Of a stretch of 64,000 nt of DNA, positions 9,574-18,045 are shown one piece after another. Under the pieces are notes generated by a model. The model saw only the letters and a program-made list of their open reading frames with translations. It had not been told where the DNA came from and made no database searches. Within the stretch, counting starts at the first letter, position 1. Each line of letters begins with the position of its first letter. The position numbers and the translations under genes were made by a program. The DNA is from an uncultured Desulfosarcina sp. (lineage in GTDB: Bacteria > Desulfobacterota > Desulfobacteria > Desulfobacterales > Desulfosarcinaceae). Location: positions 1,178,001-1,242,000 of the forward strand of contig NZ_OY764190.1 of assembly GCF_963668215.1 (NCBI RefSeq), given 5' to 3'.

Positions 9574-9930
9574 ATGGGTCGTCGAAATTGCCTTCTGCTC
9601 TTGATGTTGGCGGCAAGCGCCATCGTGGCTTGCGGACCGGACACGATTTTTCTACGGCCGGTGCTGGATACCCCCGAACACCATGTCAAGAACGGGCACA
9701 CGCTCTTAAACCGCGGGAAAATCGACGCTGCCAACGAGGAGTTCGTGCGCGCAAAAACCTTGGATGCCGAATATGCACCGGCTTATGTGGGTATTGCTCT
9801 GGTTCAGGCCAGGCAGGGAGATGTCGAAGGGGGGCTGACGACCCTGGAACGCGCCAAGGAATTGGCTGTCACACCGGAACAGGACCGGGAGGTCGACCAC
9901 GGCTTCGTCCTGATTGAAGAGATGCAGTAA
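9574..9930 (+). CDS. small TPR lipoprotein
   Basis: This is a 118-residue protein. A lipoprotein signal peptide ends in the lipobox-like SAIVAC (Cys near 20). The mature part carries about two TPR-like helical pairs: HVKNGHTLLNRGKIDAANEEFVRAKTLD and AYVGIALVQARQGDVEGGLTTLERAKEL. TPR lipoproteins commonly scaffold envelope complexes. The AAGGAG site lies well placed before the ATG. It is likely co-transcribed with the exported LPP20/FlgT-like gene 27 bases upstream. The pair ends at a strong bidirectional terminator. The partner is not known. Confidence 0.78.
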   Translation: MGRRNCLLLLMLAASAIVACGPDTIFLRPVLDTPEHHVKNGHTLLNRGKIDAANEEFVRAKTLDAEYAPAYVGIALVQARQGDVEGGLTTLERAKELAVTPEQDREVDHGFVLIEEMQ

Positions 9931-9970
9931 AAAACGGCCAATTTCAGCAGCCGAATCGAATCATATAAAA

Positions 9971-10003
9971 CAAAACGGTCGGGGAAACACCCCGACCGTT
10001 TTG
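9971..10003. terminator. bidirectional Rho-independent terminator
   Basis: A perfect 14-base stem (9971-9984 with 9990-10003) around a five-base loop has a GC-rich core and A/T-rich flanks on both sides. It lies between two convergent genes, the TPR lipoprotein and ahcY, and can serve both. Confidence 0.9.
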
Positions 10004-10018
10004 TTTTATGCGTACTTA

Positions 10019-11473
10019 TTAGTATCGGTAGTGATCCGGCTTGAACGGTCCGTCCACCGGCACGCCCAGGTAGTCGGCCTGGACTTGGTTGAGCTTGCTC
10101 AGCTTGACGCCCAGACGGGCCAGATGCAGCCGGGCCACCTCTTCGTCCAGTTTTTTCGGAAGAGTATAGACGTCGGTTTTATAATCGCCCGTGGCCAGCT
10201 CGATCTGCGCCAGGCATTGGTTCGTGAAACTGTTGCTCATCACGAAACTGGGATGGCCGGTGGCACAGCCCAGGTTGACCAGCCTTCCTTCGGCCAGAAC
10301 GATGATCGTGCGACCCGATTCCAGGGTCCACATGTCTACCTGGGGCTTGATGGGACTTTTCTTGCATTTCGGATTGTTGTCGAGGTAATCCATGGCGATT
10401 TCGTTGTCGAAATGACCGATGTTGCAGACGACGGCCTCGTTTTTCATCTGCTCCATGTGCGCTCCGGTGATCACCTTGTAGCATCCCGTGGCCGTGACGA
10501 AAACGTCTCCTTCCGGGGCGGCTTCCTCCATGGTGGTCACTTCGAAGCCCTCCATGGCCGCCTGCAGGGCGCAGATGGGGTCGACCTCGGTTACCAGCAC
10601 CCGGGCGCCGTAGCCGCGCATGGAGTGTGCACAGCCCTTGCCCACATCGCCATAGCCGCATACCACCACGACCTTGCCCGCCATCATGATGTCCGTAGCG
10701 CGCTTGATGCCGTCGGCCAGCGATTCCCGGCAGCCGTACAGGTTGTCGAACTTGGATTTGGTCACCGAGTCGTTGACGTTGAAGGCGGGAAAGAGCAGTT
10801 CCCCTTTCTGGCCAAGCTGGTAGAGCCGGTGTACGCCGGTGGTGGTCTCCTCGGAAACCCCTTTGATGGGTCCGGCAATCCGGGTCCAGCGACCGGAATC
10901 GCTTTCATAGCTGGTCTTCAGGCGGGCCATCAGCAGCCGTTCGTCTGCGGAATCATAAGTTTTTTCCAACAGGGACGGATCTTTTTCCACGGCTACACCC
11001 TGGTGGACGAACAGGGTGGCATCACCGCCGTCATCCACGATCAGGTGCGGACCGCTGCCGTCGGGCCAGACCAGGGCCTGTTCGGTGCACCACCAGTACT
11101 CTTCCAGGCTCTCGCCCTTCCAGGCAAAGACAGCTGCCGACCCCTTGCGGGCGATGGCCGCTGCAGCATGATCCTGGGTGGAAAAGATATTGCACGAGGC
11201 CCAGCGGATGTCGGCCCCCAGAATTTTAAGGGTGTCGATGAGCATGGCCGTCTGGATGGTCATGTGCAGGCTGCCGGTAACCCGTAAGCCTTTAAGGGGT
11301 TGCTCGGGGCCGTATTTCTCGCGCACGGCCATCAGACCGGGCATTTCGTTTTCCGCCAGCTGCATCTCCTTGTCGCCGAAGTCGGCCAGGGTGATGTCGG
11401 CAACTTTATAAGGCAGGGACGCATCGTAGGCCGGGGGGCCGTCGATCGTCACCACATTTTCGGCAAGCGTCAT
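10019..11473 (-). CDS. ahcY: adenosylhomocysteinase (SAH hydrolase)
   Basis: This 484-residue enzyme reversibly splits S-adenosylhomocysteine into adenosine and homocysteine, clearing the product of SAM-dependent methylation. Visible landmarks are [12 protein letters not shown] and [13 protein letters not shown] near the N terminus, [17 protein letters not shown] in the substrate domain, the NAD-binding [14 protein letters not shown] (Gly-rich loop), and the C-terminal PDHYRY. Length is in the range of bacterial enzymes that carry the extra insert. A strong GGAGG precedes the ATG. It lies downstream of metK on the same strand, so SAM synthesis and SAH recycling are probably co-expressed. Confidence 0.97.
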   Translation of the reverse strand: MTLAENVVTIDGPPAYDASLPYKVADITLADFGDKEMQLAENEMPGLMAVREKYGPEQPLKGLRVTGSLHMTIQTAMLIDTLKILGADIRWASCNIFSTQDHAAAAIARKGSAAVFAWKGESLEEYWWCTEQALVWPDGSGPHLIVDDGGDATLFVHQGVAVEKDPSLLEKTYDSADERLLMARLKTSYESDSGRWTRIAGPIKGVSEETTTGVHRLYQLGQKGELLFPAFNVNDSVTKSKFDNLYGCRESLADGIKRATDIMMAGKVVVVCGYGDVGKGCAHSMRGYGARVLVTEVDPICALQAAMEGFEVTTMEEAAPEGDVFVTATGCYKVITGAHMEQMKNEAVVCNIGHFDNEIAMDYLDNNPKCKKSPIKPQVDMWTLESGRTIIVLAEGRLVNLGCATGHPSFVMSNSFTNQCLAQIELATGDYKTDVYTLPKKLDEEVARLHLARLGVKLSKLNQVQADYLGVPVDGPFKPDHYRY

Positions 11474-11494
11474 GATTGTTCCTCCATAAGATAG

Positions 11495-11513
11495 GGGGAC
11501 CTTGACGGTCCCC
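11495..11513 (-). promoter_or_regulatory. stem-loop in the ahcY leader
   Basis: A perfect 7-base stem (11495-11501 with 11507-11513) closes a five-base loop. It lies about ten bases ahead of the ahcY ribosome site, between metK and ahcY. It could be an intercistronic processing or translation element. It does not resemble the SAH riboswitch consensus known to me. Confidence 0.4.
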
Positions 11514-11551
11514 TGTGATTCTTCAGTAAAAAATAATACCCGTTATACGAA

Positions 11552-12718
11552 CTACAAGCCCGCCTTCTCTCGGATAATATCGGCCATATTGGTCTTTTCC
11601 CAAGAAAATTCCGGTTCGGTGCGCCCGAAGTGTCCGTAGGCGGCGGTATTGCGATAGATGGGGCGCAGCAGGTCCAGGTATTCGATGATGGCCGCGGGAC
11701 GCAGGTCGAAGACCTCCTTGACGATCTCCTCCACCCGCTCTTTGGGCACCTTGCCGGTATGCATCAGGTCGATCATCACCGATACCGGTTCAGCCACGCC
11801 GATGGCGTAGGCGATCTGAACCTCGCATTTCTTGGATAGGCCAGCGGCCACGATGTTTTTTGCCACGTGGCGGCCCATGTAGGAGGCGCTGCGGTCCACC
11901 TTGGAGGGGTCCTTGCCGGAAAAGCATCCACCGCCGTGGCTGCCCTGGCCGCCGTAAGTGTCCACGATGATTTTGCGGCCGGTGACGCCACAGTCCCCCA
12001 TGGGCCCGCCGACTACGAAACGACCCGTGGGATTGATGAAATAGCGGGTGTCTCCGTCGATCATGTCTGCCGGGATGACTTTTTTGATCACCTCCTCGAT
12101 GATCGCCTCCCGGAGGTCCTCATAGGTAACGTCGGGTTTATGCTGACTGGAGACCACCACGGTGTCCACCCGTTTTGGCTGACCGTCATGGTACTCGATG
12201 GTCACCTGGGACTTGCCGTCCGGACGCAGGAAATCCAGGGACCCGTTCTTGCGCACCTTGGTCAGGCGCCGGGTCAGCTTGTGAGCGTACATGATGGGCA
12301 TGGGCATCAGTTCCGGCGTTTCGTCCGTGGCAAAGCCGAACATCAGTCCCTGGTCGCCGGCGCCCTGGTCTTTGTAGAGTCCCTGGCCGGTATTCACACC
12401 CTGGGCGATGTCCGGGCTTTGATGGTCGATGCTGGTGATGACGCTGCACGTCCGCCAGTCGAACCCCATCTGTGAAGAGTGGTAGCCGATGTCCTTGATC
12501 GTCTCGCGCACGATCTGAGGCATGTCCACGTAACATTCGGTGGTGATTTCGCCGGCGATGAAGGCCAGACCGGTGGTGACCAGGGTTTCACAGGCCACCC
12601 GGCAGGCCTTGTCCTGGGCCATGATGGCATCCAGGATGGAGTCGGAGATGGCGTCGGCCACTTTATCCGGGTGGCCCTCGGTAACCGATTCGGAGGTGAA
12701 CAGAAACTTGTTGGTCAT
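11552..12718 (-). CDS. metK: S-adenosylmethionine synthase
   Basis: This 388-residue enzyme makes SAM from methionine and ATP. It shows the family signatures: [15 protein letters not shown] at the N terminus (ATP/metal binding), the [18 protein letters not shown] block, and the P-loop-like [16 protein letters not shown]. Length is typical. An AAAGGAG site sits just ahead of the ATG. It lies between panC (33 bases upstream) and ahcY (78 bases downstream), all on the minus strand. I saw no SAM-riboswitch-like structure in the short upstream gap. Confidence 0.98.
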   Translation of the reverse strand: MTNKFLFTSESVTEGHPDKVADAISDSILDAIMAQDKACRVACETLVTTGLAFIAGEITTECYVDMPQIVRETIKDIGYHSSQMGFDWRTCSVITSIDHQSPDIAQGVNTGQGLYKDQGAGDQGLMFGFATDETPELMPMPIMYAHKLTRRLTKVRKNGSLDFLRPDGKSQVTIEYHDGQPKRVDTVVVSSQHKPDVTYEDLREAIIEEVIKKVIPADMIDGDTRYFINPTGRFVVGGPMGDCGVTGRKIIVDTYGGQGSHGGGCFSGKDPSKVDRSASYMGRHVAKNIVAAGLSKKCEVQIAYAIGVAEPVSVMIDLMHTGKVPKERVEEIVKEVFDLRPAAIIEYLDLLRPIYRNTAAYGHFGRTEPEFSWEKTNMADIIREKAGL

Positions 12719-12750
12719 GGATAGCTCCTTTTATGGGAATGAAAGATCTT

Positions 12751-13593
12751 TCATGTTCCGGGGGTCAGTATCATGTTGTCGATGAGCCGCGCCCGGCCCA
12801 CCTTCACCGCTATAGCCATCAATACCGGACCGTCGATAGCGGTTACCGCGTCCAACGTCTTGGGGTCGCAAACGGCGATATAATCGATCCGGGTGTCCGG
12901 ATGGGCCTGGATGAGCGCTTCGGCGGACGCAATGATGGTATCGGCAGAAATTTCGCCCGCCTTGACCCTCTTTTTGGATTCGGTCAGGGCCTGGTACAAA
13001 CTGCACGCGGCCTTGCGTTGATCATCGGCAAGATACATGTTTCTTGAACTCATGGCAAGGCCGTCGGCCTCCCGCACGATGGGCGCACCGATGATATCGA
13101 CATTCAGTTCCAGATCCCTGACCATCTGGCGTACGACCAGCAATTGCTGGTAATCTTTTTCACCGAAAATGGCCAGGTGGGGCCGGACGATGCCCAGCAG
13201 CTTGGCAACTACCGTGGCCACCCCCTCGAAGTGCCCCGGCCTTGAAAGACCGCAAAGATGGGCGGGGAGGGCCTTCAACGAAATCGTCGTCTGGAAGCCT
13301 TCCGGATACATCTGCTTTGCATCGGGAATAAAAACCGCGTCCACCCCGGTTGCCTCGACCATTTCCAGATCCCGCGCTTCGTCCCTGGGATAGGCGGCCA
13401 GATCCTCGCTGGGGCCGAATTGGGTGGGATTGACGAAAATGCTCACCACGACACGGTCGGCCAGTTCCCGGCCCTTTTTCATGAGCGAAAGGTGGCCTTC
13501 GTGGAGAAATCCCATGGTGGGGACAAAAGCGATGGTTTTCCCCGACTGCCGCAGCGTCGACGAATAGGAACGCATGGCGTCGATGGTACGCAA
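12751..13593 (-). CDS. panC: pantothenate synthetase
   Basis: This enzyme of about 280 residues condenses pantoate and beta-alanine with ATP on the path to coenzyme A. The N-terminal FVPTMGFLHEGHLSLM contains the HIGH-like motif, followed by VSIFVNPTQFGPSEDL, and the MSSRNMYL segment corresponds to the KMSKS-like loop. The start is unclear. The first standard start in frame is TTG at 13593, but the only good ribosome site (AAGGA) fits better with an ATC codon at 13602, which would give the family-typical beginning of four or five residues before RTI. No panB or panD is nearby. Confidence 0.94.
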   Translation of the reverse strand: MRTIDAMRSYSSTLRQSGKTIAFVPTMGFLHEGHLSLMKKGRELADRVVVSIFVNPTQFGPSEDLAAYPRDEARDLEMVEATGVDAVFIPDAKQMYPEGFQTTISLKALPAHLCGLSRPGHFEGVATVVAKLLGIVRPHLAIFGEKDYQQLLVVRQMVRDLELNVDIIGAPIVREADGLAMSSRNMYLADDQRKAACSLYQALTESKKRVKAGEISADTIIASAEALIQAHPDTRIDYIAVCDPKTLDAVTAIDGPVLMAIAVKVGRARLIDNMILTPGT

Positions 13594-13753
13594 AATTTCG
13601 ATGGCGAGTTCCTTTTTCTCCGCTGTCTCAAAATAGCTGCCGCACGCGCTTCAGCATCCGTATATCGAGCAAATGACAAAAAAATCGCGGGCATGCCAGC
13701 AATAGTGTACCCGCGTGCCGATGTCAATAAGGATACGCTGGCTTATAAACGGT

Positions 13754-13787
13754 TTCAGGCAAAATCAATCTGATGATTTTGCCTGAA
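13754..13787 (-). terminator. long perfect stem-loop, possible terminator
   Basis: A perfect 14-base inverted repeat (13754-13767 with 13774-13787) closes a six-base loop. It lies 50 bases beyond the stop of the cytidylate-kinase-like gene and ahead of panC, all on the minus strand. It lacks a clear U-run, so it may be a terminator, a pause site or an mRNA stabiliser. Confidence 0.5.
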
Positions 13788-13838
13788 GCAGGACAATTGA
13801 ATTGTGACGACATTGTAAGCGGATCGTTTTCCGTTCGT

Positions 13839-14471
13839 TTACGCCTCGGCCTCTTTTTGTTGGCTTGCCACCAGTTCGCAGACCATATCCCGGGCCGTAT
13901 CGAGATCCAGCCGCCCCATGTTGAGCACCAGGTGGTAGAGCTGCGGGTTGTCGTAATCGCTTTTGCCCAGCCGTTTGAACAGGTTCAGCCGTCGGCGGTC
14001 TTCGTTGGCCACCATGCGTTCGGCTTTTTTCTGGGGCATGTCGTACTGCTTCATCATGAATTTGACCCGATTTTCGAACTGGTCCACGAGCAGGATGTGA
14101 ACGGCGTCGGGATGGTCGTTGAGAATATACTGGCTTCCCCGGCCGAGAATGACCACGTCGCCTTCATCGGCGAACTGGGCGATGATCAAAACGAGGTAGT
14201 CCAGATAGATCTGTTCGTCCAGATAGCCTCTTTCATCGGAAAGCACGCGATCCAGCCAGCGCTTGGAAACCATGCTGGAAATGAATCTGGAAAGTTTGCT
14301 GCCAGCTTCTTTTTCGAAGGATTCGATCCAGTCGGTGGAGACATTGGCCTCTTTGGCGACTCGTTGAATGATGTCGCTGTCGGCGAAGGTGTACCCCATC
14401 TTCTCGGCAATCATTTTTCCCAAGGTAATGCCGCCTGCGCCAAACTGCCTCGAAATTGTGATGACTGCCAT
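13839..14471 (-). CDS. cytidylate-kinase-like P-loop protein
   Basis: This is a 210-residue protein of the cytidylate-kinase-like family (PF13189 type). It starts MAVITISRQFGAGG, where the GAGG loop replaces the usual GxGKS/T. Later blocks include DSDIIQRVAKEANVS, VVILGRGSQYIL and VHILLVDQFENRVKFMM. These proteins are widespread in Desulfobacterota, often near stress-protein genes, and have no proven substrate. The ATG at 14471 has GAGGAGGAA just ahead; longer in-frame forms overlap the upstream Usp gene. It lies 58 bases downstream of a tandem Usp, so both may belong to one stress operon. Confidence 0.85.
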   Translation of the reverse strand: MAVITISRQFGAGGITLGKMIAEKMGYTFADSDIIQRVAKEANVSTDWIESFEKEAGSKLSRFISSMVSKRWLDRVLSDERGYLDEQIYLDYLVLIIAQFADEGDVVILGRGSQYILNDHPDAVHILLVDQFENRVKFMMKQYDMPQKKAERMVANEDRRRLNLFKRLGKSDYDNPQLYHLVLNMGRLDLDTARDMVCELVASQQKEAEA

Positions 14472-14529
14472 GTCTTCCTCCTCAGTCTCGTTGCAGGTTA
14501 GGATCTGTACGCTGTCAAAAAACCAACCG

Positions 14530-15408
14530 CTACTCTTCTTGGGGCGGAATGAGCAAAATTGGAAAAACGGACCGCTCCGCCAGGGCCTTGCCGATGCTGC
14601 TTCCCCAGCGATCCGTCCACAGCGATTTGCGCGGCGAGCCGGCAAAAATCATCGAGGATTGGCATTCCCGGGCGGCTTTGTCGATTTCCTCTACCGTATC
14701 CCCGATGTAAACGTGGGGTCTGGCCAAAATGCCGTTGTCTTCCAGATCGTCGCAAAGGTCCTCCAGCTTGCTGCGGCTTTCCTTGCGCGTCTTCTGAATG
14801 GCCATGGCCGAGGTTCCCTTCAAATCTTTCTCGCTGGCCACATGCACGACATCCACTTCACGAATCACGGCCTTCAGCGATTTGAGATAATCGATGGCGC
14901 GGCGGCTGGCGCTGGACCAGTTAGTGGCCAAAAGGGGCTTTTCAAACGGATTTTCAGCCAGCGGCCCCTTGCGGGTGAGATACTTGTACACCAGCACCGG
15001 TGTGGCCGAGCGATGAACGATTTCGGTGATGTCGGAGCCGGAATAGAGCTGTTCGAGGCGGCCTTTCTTGTCGGGCCCCAGGACGATGAGGTCCACCGAC
15101 TCTTTTTCGGCCGCCTGAATCACCTGGCTGGCAAAACTGCCCACCACGATGTAAACGCCCACTTCCATGCCCTGTTCGAACAGGGTCTCGGCCCAATCGA
15201 TGAACCGGATGTTGGCCTTTTCCCGGAGCCGGATCTCAGCGCTCTTCTCGTATCCCTTGCCCCTGCGCATGGCCACCTTGTCACGCTCGATGACGTTTAA
15301 AAAAACCACATGGTTCAGGGCGGCTTTTTTCAGGTCCAACAGAGATTGTAATGCATCGAACCGAAGCTTGTCGAACCGGGTGACAAACAGCAGTTTTTTT
15401 ATCTCCAT
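14530..15408 (-). CDS. tandem universal stress protein
   Basis: This is a 292-residue protein made of two UspA folds (about 1-145 and 155-290). Each begins with a beta strand of the KLLFVTRFD / KPLLATNWS type and has an L-I-V-L-G or I-F-A-G-S strand near its end. The second half carries GSPRKSLWTDRWGSSIGKAL, which resembles the ATP-binding G-2x-G-9x-G(S/T) pattern; the first half is more diverged (VLGPDKKGRLEQLYSGSD). Such proteins act in stress survival and may sense ATP. It follows a response-regulator gene by 40 bases on the same strand. A similar tandem Usp lies at 23.3-24.2 kb. Confidence 0.9.
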   Translation of the reverse strand: MEIKKLLFVTRFDKLRFDALQSLLDLKKAALNHVVFLNVIERDKVAMRRGKGYEKSAEIRLREKANIRFIDWAETLFEQGMEVGVYIVVGSFASQVIQAAEKESVDLIVLGPDKKGRLEQLYSGSDITEIVHRSATPVLVYKYLTRKGPLAENPFEKPLLATNWSSASRRAIDYLKSLKAVIREVDVVHVASEKDLKGTSAMAIQKTRKESRSKLEDLCDDLEDNGILARPHVYIGDTVEEIDKAARECQSSMIFAGSPRKSLWTDRWGSSIGKALAERSVFPILLIPPQEE

Positions 15409-15448
15409 TTTGTTTCATCCTTGGCTACCGGGCAGATCCGCAGGAGGG

Positions 15449-15841
15449 CTATTCCAAAAATTTCTTCATTTCCTGGGCCAGCTCTTCGGGTTCGACAGGC
15501 TTTTCCAGATAGCTCTCCGGCTCCGGAACCGGTTGATCGCCGAATTCCGTAAGCGCCTTCTGACTGCGGAGAAAAGTTCGTTTGGCCACACCGGAAAGGA
15601 TGATGACGGGAATGCCCTGAAGGGCCTTTTCCGTTTTCAGTATCCGGTATAAACGGATACCGCTCTGTTTGGGCATCAACACGTCCAGGACCACCAGATC
15701 CGGAGATTCCTGCTTGAGCATCTTCAGGCCCTCTTCGCCATTGGCCGCTTCAATGGGCGTGTAACCGCTCTCCTCCACGACGGTTGAGTTGAACAGCCGC
15801 ACATCCGGATCATCGTCCACGATCAATACTTTTTTGCTCAT
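15449..15841 (-). CDS. single-domain response regulator
   Basis: This is a 130-residue CheY-like receiver: KVLIVDDDPDV with the acidic pair, Asp in LVVLDVLMP, Ser/Thr in VIILSGVA, and Lys in YLEKPVEPEEL. The segment between the Ser and the Lys is longer than in CheY (KRTFLRSQKALTEFGDQPVPEPES), a known feature of some delta-proteobacterial regulators. No output domain. GGAGG lies nine bases before the ATG. It heads the run that continues with the tandem Usp, cytidylate-kinase-like, panC, metK and ahcY genes. No kinase is adjacent. Confidence 0.9.
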   Translation of the reverse strand: MSKKVLIVDDDPDVRLFNSTVVEESGYTPIEAANGEEGLKMLKQESPDLVVLDVLMPKQSGIRLYRILKTEKALQGIPVIILSGVAKRTFLRSQKALTEFGDQPVPEPESYLEKPVEPEELAQEMKKFLE

Positions 15842-15971
15842 CTTGCAAGCCTCCTTACATGCGATTGCTACGGCGGTTAATTTCGTAACGCGATTGGCTC
15901 TGCCCGGCAAGGTGATATGACAAGTAATTGAAATGGTTTATCTTATCATGACAATCGAAATTTGCAAGCTT

Positions 15972-16253
15972 CTATTTTCCCAGATGCTTTTTTCTTTCGT
16001 CGGTAAACGCCCACCAGGGAAGCGGCCTCCCCCCTTCCATGAAATGCACCGCCGACATAAACACATCGAGCACACAAGGGTCGTGCCTTTTCCCCGATAT
16101 CTCGCACAACTTGTCGTACAGGGCAAATGGATCTTTCCCGATCAGTTTTCTTGGATGATCGATGCCGATAGACTGGAGATCCTTTGCTATGGCCTTTCCG
16201 ATGTTAGGAAGATCAGCCAGTCGGGATACGGTTTTTCTGTCCGGGTTCTTCAT
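15972..16253 (-). CDS. helix-hairpin-helix protein, Cdd1/pathogenicity-locus type
   Basis: This is a 93-residue protein with a helix-hairpin-helix (LADLPNIGKAIAKDLQSIGI) followed by RKLIGKDPFALYDKLCEISG. It ends with a His/Trp-rich segment containing HFMEGGRPLPWWAF. This is the layout of the small Cdd1 (PF11731) family, whose role is unknown; HhH motifs usually bind DNA backbones. The family is often scattered and found near mobile or accessory genes. Here it opens the AT-richer accessory patch and is divergent from mazEF. Confidence 0.8.
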   Translation of the reverse strand: MKNPDRKTVSRLADLPNIGKAIAKDLQSIGIDHPRKLIGKDPFALYDKLCEISGKRHDPCVLDVFMSAVHFMEGGRPLPWWAFTDERKKHLGK

Positions 16254-16314
16254 ATGCGGTCCAGAATTGACGGTTTCAAATACTGATTTTCTTCCATTTT
16301 TTCTTTGATGCGCG

Positions 16315-16352
16315 TTGACAATAATTTAAAATGTAATTACGATAGTTACATT
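16315..16352 (+). promoter_or_regulatory. mazEF promoter with overlapping palindromic operator
   Basis: TTGACA at 16315-16320, a 17-base spacer and TACGAT at 16338-16343 form a promoter. A perfect 7-base inverted repeat, AATGTAA (16330-16336) and TTACATT (16346-16352), brackets the -10. This is the usual layout for autoregulation by a MazE-type antitoxin. mazE starts at 16385 with an AGGAG site. Confidence 0.65.
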
Positions 16353-16384
16353 ATCACGATGCTTTACCATTCAGGAGATTTACC

Positions 16385-16657
16385 ATGCATAAACAGGTTC
16401 GAACAAGAGACACAAAAATAGTTCCCATCGGTAATTCTAAAGGAATCCGCATTCCCAAAGCACTCCTTCAAAAATATGGCCTGAAAGATTCCCTGTTAAT
16501 AGAAGAAACGGATCAAGGGCTGCTCCTTCGAAATAAGGAAGAAAGCAAGCTTTCCTGGAAAGATACCTTTAAAGCCATGGCCGATGAAAAAGAACAATGG
16601 GACGATTTCGACACAACGCTCCTTGACGGCCTGGAGGATGAAAATTTTGATTATTAA
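16385..16657 (+). CDS. mazE: MazE-like antitoxin (AbrB/SpoVT fold)
   Basis: This 90-residue protein has the swapped-hairpin DNA-binding fold near the N terminus: TKIVPIGNSKGIRIPKALL, the pattern of MazE/AbrB antitoxins. An acidic C-terminal tail follows (residues 60-90, DEKEQWDDFDTTLLDGLEDE), which would occupy the toxin's RNA site. It overlaps mazF by 20 bases, the usual antitoxin-first order with coupled translation. An AATGTAA/TTACATT palindrome over the promoter probably binds this protein or its complex with the toxin. Confidence 0.92.
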   Translation: MHKQVRTRDTKIVPIGNSKGIRIPKALLQKYGLKDSLLIEETDQGLLLRNKEESKLSWKDTFKAMADEKEQWDDFDTTLLDGLEDENFDY

Positions 16658-16973
16658 ACGGTACGAAATCTATTTCGCCGATCTTAATCCCACCATAGGT
16701 AGTGAAATAAAAAAAGTACGTCCCGTCGTTATCATCAGCCAGGACGAAATGAACAAATATCTGGATACCGTCGTTGTCTGTCCATTAACATCTAAATTGC
16801 ACCCGCAATGGAGGACACGCCTTCAAATCAAATGTGCCGGGAAAAATGCCGAGGTCGCTGTTGATCAAATTCGTACAATCAGCAAACAACGATTAAAAAA
16901 GAAAACAGACCAGTTATCTCCGAACAAGGCAGCCCAGTTACGCAAACTGATAACGGATATGTACGGCGAATAA
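16638..16973 (+). CDS. mazF: MazF/PemK-like endoribonuclease toxin
   Basis: This 111-residue toxin cuts mRNA at short sequences. The signatures are RYEIYFADLNPTIGSEIKKVRPVVIIS (barrel start with the catalytic-region Arg), a CPLTSK strand, and the AEVAVDQIRTISKQRL segment with the conserved Asp-Gln-Ile-Arg. It overlaps mazE by 20 bases. The ATG at 16638 has GGAGG almost touching it, so a TTG at 16647 may be used as well; this would shorten the protein by three residues and give a spacing nearer normal. The cut site cannot be read from sequence. Confidence 0.92.
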   Translation: MKILIIKRYEIYFADLNPTIGSEIKKVRPVVIISQDEMNKYLDTVVVCPLTSKLHPQWRTRLQIKCAGKNAEVAVDQIRTISKQRLKKKTDQLSPNKAAQLRKLITDMYGE

Positions 16974-17170
16974 TTTTTTTTGTCCGTTATAAAATGCCCC
17001 CCCCGCAGCTTTTCCAAGTGCAATTTTGATAAACTCGTGAAAAGCTTTTTCAGGCCACCGATGGCCACAACACCCGAAAGAAAGATATGGATTCTTGGGA
17101 GCGGCTGCCACGCAAAAATAACCTTTGGTAGATTCCACTTCCTCAGAAGTCGAAAATCTCATCTTTCCTT

Positions 17171-17195
17171 CATTCCGGCGCAGGCCGGAATCCAG
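17171..17195. repeat. dispersed CCGG-type palindrome, copy 1
   Basis: A 25-base unit with an inverted CATTCCGG...CCGGAATCC core lies between mazF and the convergent GNAT gene. It is nearly identical to 18251-18275 (one base differs). Such units are known as intergenic repeats in several proteobacterial groups. Confidence 0.7.
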
Positions 17196-17200
17196 TTATT

Positions 17201-17686
17201 TCAATACCTTAAATAATATTTCATAAACAACACATCAAACGGCAAGTGTGGAAATTTTTTAAGTCCATTTTCCACGAACCCCAATTTTATATACCAATTC
17301 ATTAAATCTGTATTTTCGGCGATGATCCCAATGTTGATTTCAGGGACCCCCTTCGTCCGCGCATATTGAAAAACATGCCGAACAAGCGCCGCTCCAATTC
17401 CCCGCTTTCGATAAGCAGGCAGCACAGACAACCGGTTGAGATAGCCAACTTCGGGATTGGGTTGCTCGAAGGCCACGCAACCTGCATTTTCGTCATTGAT
17501 TTTGTATAAGAAATACTCTTCCCCTCTTTCAAAGTCAGCCAACGCCCATGCTTCATCATAGAAGGAAGGGTGTTTGGGATTGTTCTCTTTCGTGATGCCG
17601 AACTTAACGGCCACATCTTTGTTCGACAGCGATACGATTTTTGCGATTGCTTTCGCATCCTCGGTGCTTGCAGCGGAAATAGTCAT
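17201..17686 (-). CDS. GNAT-family N-acetyltransferase
   Basis: This 161-residue GNAT shows the acetyl-CoA loop RLSVLPAYRKRGIGAALVRH (R/Q-x-x-G-x-G/A motif, about residues 100-120), the ENTDLMNWYIKLGF segment and a C-terminal FDVLFMKYYL. It acetylates an unknown amine substrate. The ATG at 17686 overlaps the stop of the preceding small gene (ATGA), which supports both reading frames. A GTG ten codons upstream is less likely. It could be a housekeeping acetyltransferase. A toxin role (GNAT toxins are about this size) is possible, but the small partner does not look like a ribbon-helix-helix antitoxin. Confidence 0.82.
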   Translation of the reverse strand: MTISAASTEDAKAIAKIVSLSNKDVAVKFGITKENNPKHPSFYDEAWALADFERGEEYFLYKINDENAGCVAFEQPNPEVGYLNRLSVLPAYRKRGIGAALVRHVFQYARTKGVPEINIGIIAENTDLMNWYIKLGFVENGLKKFPHLPFDVLFMKYYLRY

Positions 17687-18045
17687 TGATTGGGTTGCCG
17701 CCTTTTGGTCGGGCACTGTGTCTCAAGCCACGATGGATTATAGGTGTATTCACGAATATTGCCTGATAGGCAGTCCTTGACCCAAGATGTGGCTTGACTG
17801 AATTTGAATCGAGACATCTCTTTCTGGCCAACGAACTGCGAATACACCGGGAATATCAAGAACGCCTTCCCTTGATTTGTTGTATATACTTTTGGAATTC
17901 GACATGACCCATGTGCAGCGCGGAACATGGCTGCCAAGCCTTTGCCAAAATGGATCTTGTAGTCATATCTCTCCGTTCCATAAACTCCAGCCCCATGCCA
18001 TGTATATCCGAAGTCCTTGCACCATCTTTTCACTGTGGATTTCAT
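17683..18045 (-). CDS. uncharacterised small protein coupled to GNAT
   Basis: I do not recognise this 120-residue protein. It is basic and rich in aromatic residues: KSTVKRWCKDFGYTWHG, then ERYDYKIHFGKGLAAMF, and a conserved-looking hydrophobic strand GKAFLIFPVYSQF. No signal peptide, membrane segment or zinc motif is seen. I start at the ATG (18045), which has AAAGAG six bases ahead. Its stop overlaps the GNAT start in an ATGA arrangement, the normal sign of translational coupling. It could be an antitoxin, an adaptor or an unrelated gene; nothing in the sequence decides this. Confidence 0.6.
   Translation of the reverse strand: MKSTVKRWCKDFGYTWHGAGVYGTERYDYKIHFGKGLAAMFRAAHGSCRIPKVYTTNQGKAFLIFPVYSQFVGQKEMSRFKFSQATSWVKDCLSGNIREYTYNPSWLETQCPTKRRQPNQ

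Noticed and set aside
11474..11551. SAH riboswitch ahead of ahcY
   Set aside because: Only a simple 7-base hairpin is present; conserved SAH-riboswitch sequence is absent.
12719..12750. SAM riboswitch ahead of metK
   Set aside because: The gap is only about 30 bases and shows no such structure.
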